Positions 24,583 through 28,207 of a stretch of 28,207 nt of DNA are shown here, one piece after another. Below the pieces are notes generated by a model that did not search any database, had not been told where the DNA came from, and worked only from the letters and a program-made list of their open reading frames with translations. The stretch's first letter is position 1; every line of letters begins with the position of its first letter. The stretch lies in the IMG/VR virus record IMGVR_UViG_3300044695_004236, positions 1 through 28,207 of that record. One strand, 5' to 3'. A program made the position numbers and the translations under genes. Source of the DNA: a virus.

Positions 24583-24791
24583 CCCAGACCTACGTCACCC
24601 GGCAGTTCGATGAGGTGGACGCGATCTGCCACGCCTACTACGGGCGCACGCAGCAGACCGTCGAGGCGGTGCTGCTCGTCAACCCGGGCCTGGCCGACAT
24701 GGCGCCGATCCTCCCCGAGGGCCTGGCCATCCTGCTGCCCGACATCCCAGAGCCCAGCGTGTCTGAGGTGGTAAGAATCTGGGATCCATGA
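24579..24791 (+). CDS. X: Tail protein gpX
   Basis: A 70-residue protein matching P2 gpX: a TYVTRQFDEVDAICHAYYGRT opening (gpX has DTLDAICVRYYGRT), VEAVLLVNPGLADMAPILPEGLAILLPD, and an acidic/aromatic end. It has a LysM-like layout. It starts on the ATG overlapping gpU's stop and its own stop overlaps gpD, both ATGA. The length is normal. Confidence 0.92.
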   Translation: MTQTYVTRQFDEVDAICHAYYGRTQQTVEAVLLVNPGLADMAPILPEGLAILLPDIPEPSVSEVVRIWDP

Positions 24792-26623
24792 CCACACCCG
24801 CATTCCGTGTCGTCGCGGACGGCACCGACATCACCGACAAGATCAAGGATCGCCTGCTCAGCCTGCGCATCACCGACCAGGCCGGCCAACAGAGCGACAG
24901 CCTGGAGATCGCCGTCGACGACCGGGAAAAGCGGATGCCCGCTCCACGCCACGGGGCATGGCTGCGCGTCTGGCTGGGGTACAGCGCAGCCGGCCAGGCA
25001 CCGTCCTACATGGGCGCATTCGCCGTCGATGAGGTGGACTTCAGCTGCGGCCCACGCTCGATGGTCATCAAGGCGACCGCTGCGCAGACCGCCCCTGAGT
25101 TGACGAAGGAAAGCCGCACGCAGAGCTGGAGCAACAAGACCCTCGGCCAGGTGGTGCAGGAGATCGCCAAGCGCAACGGCCTCCAGCCGGTGATCAACAA
25201 GCCGCTCAGCGACATCCAGATCAAGCACGAGGACCAGACCAACGAGACCGACCAGGCCTTCCTCACCCGCCTGGCGGAGAAGTACAAGGCCACCATCAAG
25301 CCGGCTGACGGCAAGCTGGTGGTGGTGGAGCGCGGCAAGGGCGCGGCCAGCCCGGTGCCCAACCCAACCGGCCGCGTCACCGCCGGCCAGGCCACCGCCC
25401 TCGCGCGCCAGGCCGGCTTCACCGGCAACGACGCGGTGATCATGGGAGCAATCGCCATGGCCGAGAGCAGCGGTAACGTGCGGGCGCTCAACAGCAAGCC
25501 CCCCGACCTGTCCTATGGCCTGTGGCAGATCAACATGATCGGCCGGCTGGGGCCCGAGCGCCGCGCCCAGCTGGGCCTGTCGAGCAACGAGCAGCTCTAC
25601 AACCCTGCCACCAACGCCAGGGCCGCGCGGGCGATCTGGCAGCAGCAGGGCTTCAACGCCTGGTCGGTCTACAAGAGCGGCGCTTACCGTCGCTACCTCA
25701 ACGCTGCGCAGCAGTCTGCCGGCGCTGTCGGCAGCATCGATGGCCTGCTGAAGGGGAGCTTCACGATCAAGGAGCAGGAGGTGAGCACCTGGCGCGCCAC
25801 CCTCAAGGGCCGCGGCGCATACGATGCCGTCACGACGAAGTGGCTGGACCGCGCCACCAACAAGGAGAAGACGCACACCGCCGGCCAGGCGAATGGCCAG
25901 CTGCCCACCTTCGAGGAGAAGCAGCTCTACAAGACGGAGGAGGAGGCAACGTCGGCGGCGGACAGCAAGCTCCAGTCGCTGCGCTCAGGTGAGGTGCGGG
26001 TGTCGATCACCATGCCCGGCCGGCCGGATCTGAACGCAGAGGGCAACATCACGCTGGAAGGGTTCAGGCCTGAGGTCGACGGCACATGGATCGCCAAGAC
26101 CATCACGCACGACCTGGGCCCCAGCGGCTACAGCACCTCGGTGGAGTGTGGCACCCAGGGCGATGAGAACGATGGGTGGGTCAACGGTGAGGGCAGCGGA
26201 GCGAACAACGGCAAGCCGGCAGGCGAGAAGGCCCGCCTGGTGTCGCAGGCGGCCGAGCGCGCGCGCGGGATGAACACCAAGGGCGGCCCGGATGGTGGCA
26301 ACAATGCTTGCCTGTTCGCCGTGAACAAGGTACTCAGGAGCGCTGGCATCACACCACCCTGGGGCAACAGCAACTACGTCCCTACCGCACGGAGCACACT
26401 GGCATCTGGCGCTGGCACGCTGCTGTCTGGCCCCGAGCCTGGCGCCATCGCAATCATGCGCGACAACGGCAGTCCCCCTTACCCTCACATCGGAATCGTC
26501 GGCAACGATGGCCGCACCATCATCAGCAACAGCTCCAGCCGGGGGACCTTCTCCTGGGCGGCCGGCGAGGGGAGCTACACCAGCACCTACGGGCGCACTC
26601 CCGAATACTGGCGGCTGAAGTAA
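24788..26623 (+). CDS. D: Baseplate hub gpD fused to two wall-hydrolase domains
   Basis: A 611-residue hub. Residues 1-185 and ~318-460 are the two halves of gpD (late control D): FRVVADGTDITDKIKDRLLSLRITD, APSYMGAFAVDEVDFSCGP, WSNKTLGQVVQEIAKRNGL, FLTRLAEKYKATI; then FTIKEQEVSTWRATLKGRGAYDAV, ITMPGRPDLNAEGNITLEGFR and GYSTSVECG. Between them (~197-305) lies a transglycosylase-like domain: GAIAMAESSGN with likely catalytic Glu226, SYGLWQIN (244-249) and WSVYKSGAYRRY. After 480 comes a cysteine-hydrolase domain of NlpC/P60 or CHAP type: NNACLFAVNKVL (C508), PGAIAIM and PHIGIVGN (H567). P2 gpD has about 390 residues and neither enzyme. The start overlaps gpX as ATGA. Confidence 0.88.
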   Translation: MTTPAFRVVADGTDITDKIKDRLLSLRITDQAGQQSDSLEIAVDDREKRMPAPRHGAWLRVWLGYSAAGQAPSYMGAFAVDEVDFSCGPRSMVIKATAAQTAPELTKESRTQSWSNKTLGQVVQEIAKRNGLQPVINKPLSDIQIKHEDQTNETDQAFLTRLAEKYKATIKPADGKLVVVERGKGAASPVPNPTGRVTAGQATALARQAGFTGNDAVIMGAIAMAESSGNVRALNSKPPDLSYGLWQINMIGRLGPERRAQLGLSSNEQLYNPATNARAARAIWQQQGFNAWSVYKSGAYRRYLNAAQQSAGAVGSIDGLLKGSFTIKEQEVSTWRATLKGRGAYDAVTTKWLDRATNKEKTHTAGQANGQLPTFEEKQLYKTEEEATSAADSKLQSLRSGEVRVSITMPGRPDLNAEGNITLEGFRPEVDGTWIAKTITHDLGPSGYSTSVECGTQGDENDGWVNGEGSGANNGKPAGEKARLVSQAAERARGMNTKGGPDGGNNACLFAVNKVLRSAGITPPWGNSNYVPTARSTLASGAGTLLSGPEPGAIAIMRDNGSPPYPHIGIVGNDGRTIISNSSSRGTFSWAAGEGSYTSTYGRTPEYWRLK

Positions 26624-26646
26624 CCTGCATGGATCGAGGCGACGCT

Positions 26647-26934
26647 ATGCCTGAGCACGAAGTCTCCCACGGGGACATCTACCACAAGCTCGGGGCCCTG
26701 GAGGGGAAGCTCGATGCTGTGATGGTCTCCGTCGCCGAGAAACGAACAGACCTGGCCGATGCCTTCAAGCGACTGGTTGAGGTCGAGAAGCGTGTCGCCC
26801 AAGGTGTAATCCTGGCAGTGGTGATCAGCTTCATTGCGCCGGTGATCTGGTCCGCAGTTGGCGCACGGCTACACTTTGCTGGACCACCGGCTGAGGTCAG
26901 CAGCCATGACCAACGACCCGGGACTGCTCCCTGA
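26647..26934 (+). CDS. Holin-like/XhlA-like membrane protein
   Basis: A 95-residue protein with an N-terminal coiled coil (HGDIYHKLGALEGKLDAVMVSV, then LADAFKRLVEVEKRV) and one hydrophobic segment at ~53-72 (GVILAVVISFIAPVIWSAV). This layout resembles XhlA/holin-associated proteins next to phage lysins. GAGG at 26636-26639, 7 bases before ATG 26647, favours this start; ATG 26629 is the alternative and would add 6 residues. Directly upstream of the C39-like gene, with a 29-base overlap, it fits a lysis module. A holin role is likely but unproven; a spanin or signalling anchor is possible. Confidence 0.68.
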   Translation: MPEHEVSHGDIYHKLGALEGKLDAVMVSVAEKRTDLADAFKRLVEVEKRVAQGVILAVVISFIAPVIWSAVGARLHFAGPPAEVSSHDQRPGTAP

Positions 26935-27649
26935 CATCGTTCCGTTCTTCGAGCACTGGAAGGGCCTGCCCCATCAGCGGGCCGGTGCTCAGCAGTTCTG
27001 GGAGGCGGTGCCCGCCAGCCTGAAGCGCCGCGACGCCAGCTGGTATCAGACCTGGCAGGGCGCCGGGAAGCAGGAGCAGCCGCGCACCCTCAGCAATCCG
27101 CTGCAGGTGCCCTACTACAGCCAGCGCGACTCCACCACCGCGCACGCCCTCCGGATGTGCTTCAGCAGCTCCTGCGCCATGCTGCTCGAGGCGCTCAAGA
27201 CCGGCACCCTCAAGGGGCCCAACGGTGATGACACCTACCTGGGCCGCGTGTTCCGCTACGGCGACACCACTGAGGCCCCGAACCAGATCAAGGCGCTGGC
27301 CCACTACGGCGTCACCGCCCACCTGAACCAGACCTGCACGCCGGCGGACGTGAAGGCCCAGATCGACAAGGGCATCCCCGTCCCCCTGGGCTGCATCCAC
27401 AAGGGCGGTCTCGGCAACCTCCACGGCGACGGGCACTGGCTGATCGCCATCGGCTACGACGCCACCAACTTCATCGTCCACGACCCGTTCGGCGAGATGG
27501 ACGTGCTGAATGGCGGCTACGTCAACAACTGGGGGGCCAGGCTGCGCTACTCGCTTCGCAACTTCTGCCGTCGCTGGGAGGTGGTGCCATCAGGCAACAG
27601 CTACCGCTACGCGCCCGGCAACGGCTGGGCCATCATCGCCACACGCTGA
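26906..27649 (+). CDS. C39-like cysteine peptidase (probable endolysin)
   Basis: A 247-residue protein with a papain-like C39 peptidase fold. Residues 66-72 (LQVPYYSQ) start the domain; C85 in MCFSSSCAM is the likely nucleophile, H177 in GDGHWLIAIGYD the base and D193 in FIVHDPFGE the third member. The block QIKALAHYGVTAHLN and GIPVPLGCIHK fit between them. An extra N-terminal part (1-60) has aromatic residues and Lys/Arg. Lying behind a holin-like gene it probably cuts peptide cross-links at lysis. The GAGG at 26893-26896 supports ATG 26906. There is no signal peptide. Confidence 0.75.
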   Translation: MTNDPGLLPDIVPFFEHWKGLPHQRAGAQQFWEAVPASLKRRDASWYQTWQGAGKQEQPRTLSNPLQVPYYSQRDSTTAHALRMCFSSSCAMLLEALKTGTLKGPNGDDTYLGRVFRYGDTTEAPNQIKALAHYGVTAHLNQTCTPADVKAQIDKGIPVPLGCIHKGGLGNLHGDGHWLIAIGYDATNFIVHDPFGEMDVLNGGYVNNWGARLRYSLRNFCRRWEVVPSGNSYRYAPGNGWAIIATR

Positions 27650-28203
27650 TGCAACTCTCCGACCTGGTGCGCGTCTACCCTGGCGCGCTCACCCGCAAGA
27701 GCTGCAACGAGCTGATCACCGGCTTCGAAGCCCTGCAGGGCGAGCACATCATCCGGCAGGATGATGGCCCTGGCGCACCCCGGTTCGTCGAGCTCAACCT
27801 GACGCAGCAGTGGGAGCGAGGGCACGAGATCGCATTCGAGGCCATCTTGCCGCTGTTCGAGGCCTACAGCCGCGACCTGCAGATCAACACCGCGCAGTGG
27901 CCCGAGGAGCTGGCGTTCGAGGAGCTGCGGATCAAGCGCTACCAGCCCGGTGGCGATGACGAGTTCCCCGATCACGTCGATGTGGGCGACCATGCCAGCG
28001 CCCGCCGCTTCCTGGCCGCGCTGCTCTACCTCAACGACGTCGATGATGGCGGGGCCACTGAGTTCCCGCAGTGGGGCCAGCAGATCCAGCCGCGGGCTGG
28101 GTCGGTGGTGGTGTTCCCGCCGCTGTGGCCATGGCTGCACGCTGGCCAGCCGCCAGTGTCCGGGCCGAAGTACATCCTCAGCACCTACCTTCACTACACC
28201 TAG
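27649..28203 (+). CDS. 2-oxoglutarate/Fe(II)-dependent oxygenase
   Basis: A complete 184-residue gene. It is a cupin-fold dioxygenase of the prolyl-4-hydroxylase/PiuC type: the iron triad is H109 and D111 in FPDHVDV and H164 in WLHAG, with K174 in the place of the 2-oxoglutarate-binding basic residue. ELRIKRYQPG, RFLAALLYLNDVDDGGATEFPQ and RAGSVVVFPP are the usual strands. Such oxygenases are recurrent in cyanophages and other marine phages; their substrate (protein side chains, nucleobases or others) is unknown here. Overlapping the peptidase gene as TGATG, it belongs to the late transcript and may modify a virion or lysis protein. Confidence 0.88.
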   Translation: MQLSDLVRVYPGALTRKSCNELITGFEALQGEHIIRQDDGPGAPRFVELNLTQQWERGHEIAFEAILPLFEAYSRDLQINTAQWPEELAFEELRIKRYQPGGDDEFPDHVDVGDHASARRFLAALLYLNDVDDGGATEFPQWGQQIQPRAGSVVVFPPLWPWLHAGQPPVSGPKYILSTYLHYT

Positions 28204-28207
28204 CCTG

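Noticed and set aside
24638-25876. 412-residue minus-strand frame across gpX and gpD
   Set aside because: It crosses two confidently identified plus-strand genes and has no motif or ribosome site.

Overview
The window is one continuous late-gene block of a contractile-tailed bacteriophage or prophage with P2-type tail organisation. All recognisable genes lie on the + strand and most are separated by a few bases or overlap as ATGA/TGATG, so they read as one or a few long transcripts. No integrase, repressor, attachment site, tRNA, terminase or host gene is present, so the sequence does not say whether this is a resident prophage or a free phage. The DNA is GC-rich throughout, with AT-richer islands in fibre-like domains. 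The host is uncertain. The fibre N-terminal style, the beta-helix fibre and the terminal 2-oxoglutarate/Fe(II) oxygenase recall cyanophages, so a high-GC picocyanobacterium is a reasonable but weak guess; a proteobacterium is not excluded.

Head end (1-6307): a prohead protease/major capsid fusion, cut by the left edge, carries an internal in-frame start with a good Shine-Dalgarno at the capsid boundary. It is followed by a DUF2190 decoration protein, a head-tail joining protein, a collagen-like fibre with 46 unbroken Gly-X-Y triplets, an unknown protein, an adhesin-like protein, a small unknown, a tail terminator, a 35-residue conserved-looking mini-protein and a gp6-like connector.

Baseplate (6294-9250): gpV spike, a separate PAAR tip, gpW, gpJ and gpI follow in P2 order. 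Then comes an enlarged fibre/baseplate cassette (9263-18825) of ten genes where P2 has only H and G: a beta-helix fibre, several short accessory proteins, a stand-alone collar-domain protein, a DUF4815 protein with its partner, a receptor-type fibre and a final beta-rich adhesin.

Tail (18877-26623): sheath, tube, E and E' chaperones (in the -1 relation used for frameshifting in P2), tape measure, U, X and D. The sheath contains an inserted tandem beta-repeat domain. The gpD hub contains an inserted transglycosylase-like domain and carries a C-terminal NlpC/P60- or CHAP-like cysteine hydrolase domain.

Right end (26647-28203): an XhlA/holin-like membrane protein, a C39-like cysteine peptidase (probable endolysin) and a 2OG-Fe(II) oxygenase.

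The strongest theme is domain insertion into conserved machine parts (sheath, hub, fibre, U, I) while the P2 gene order is kept. There is no gene-free stretch longer than about 60 bases.
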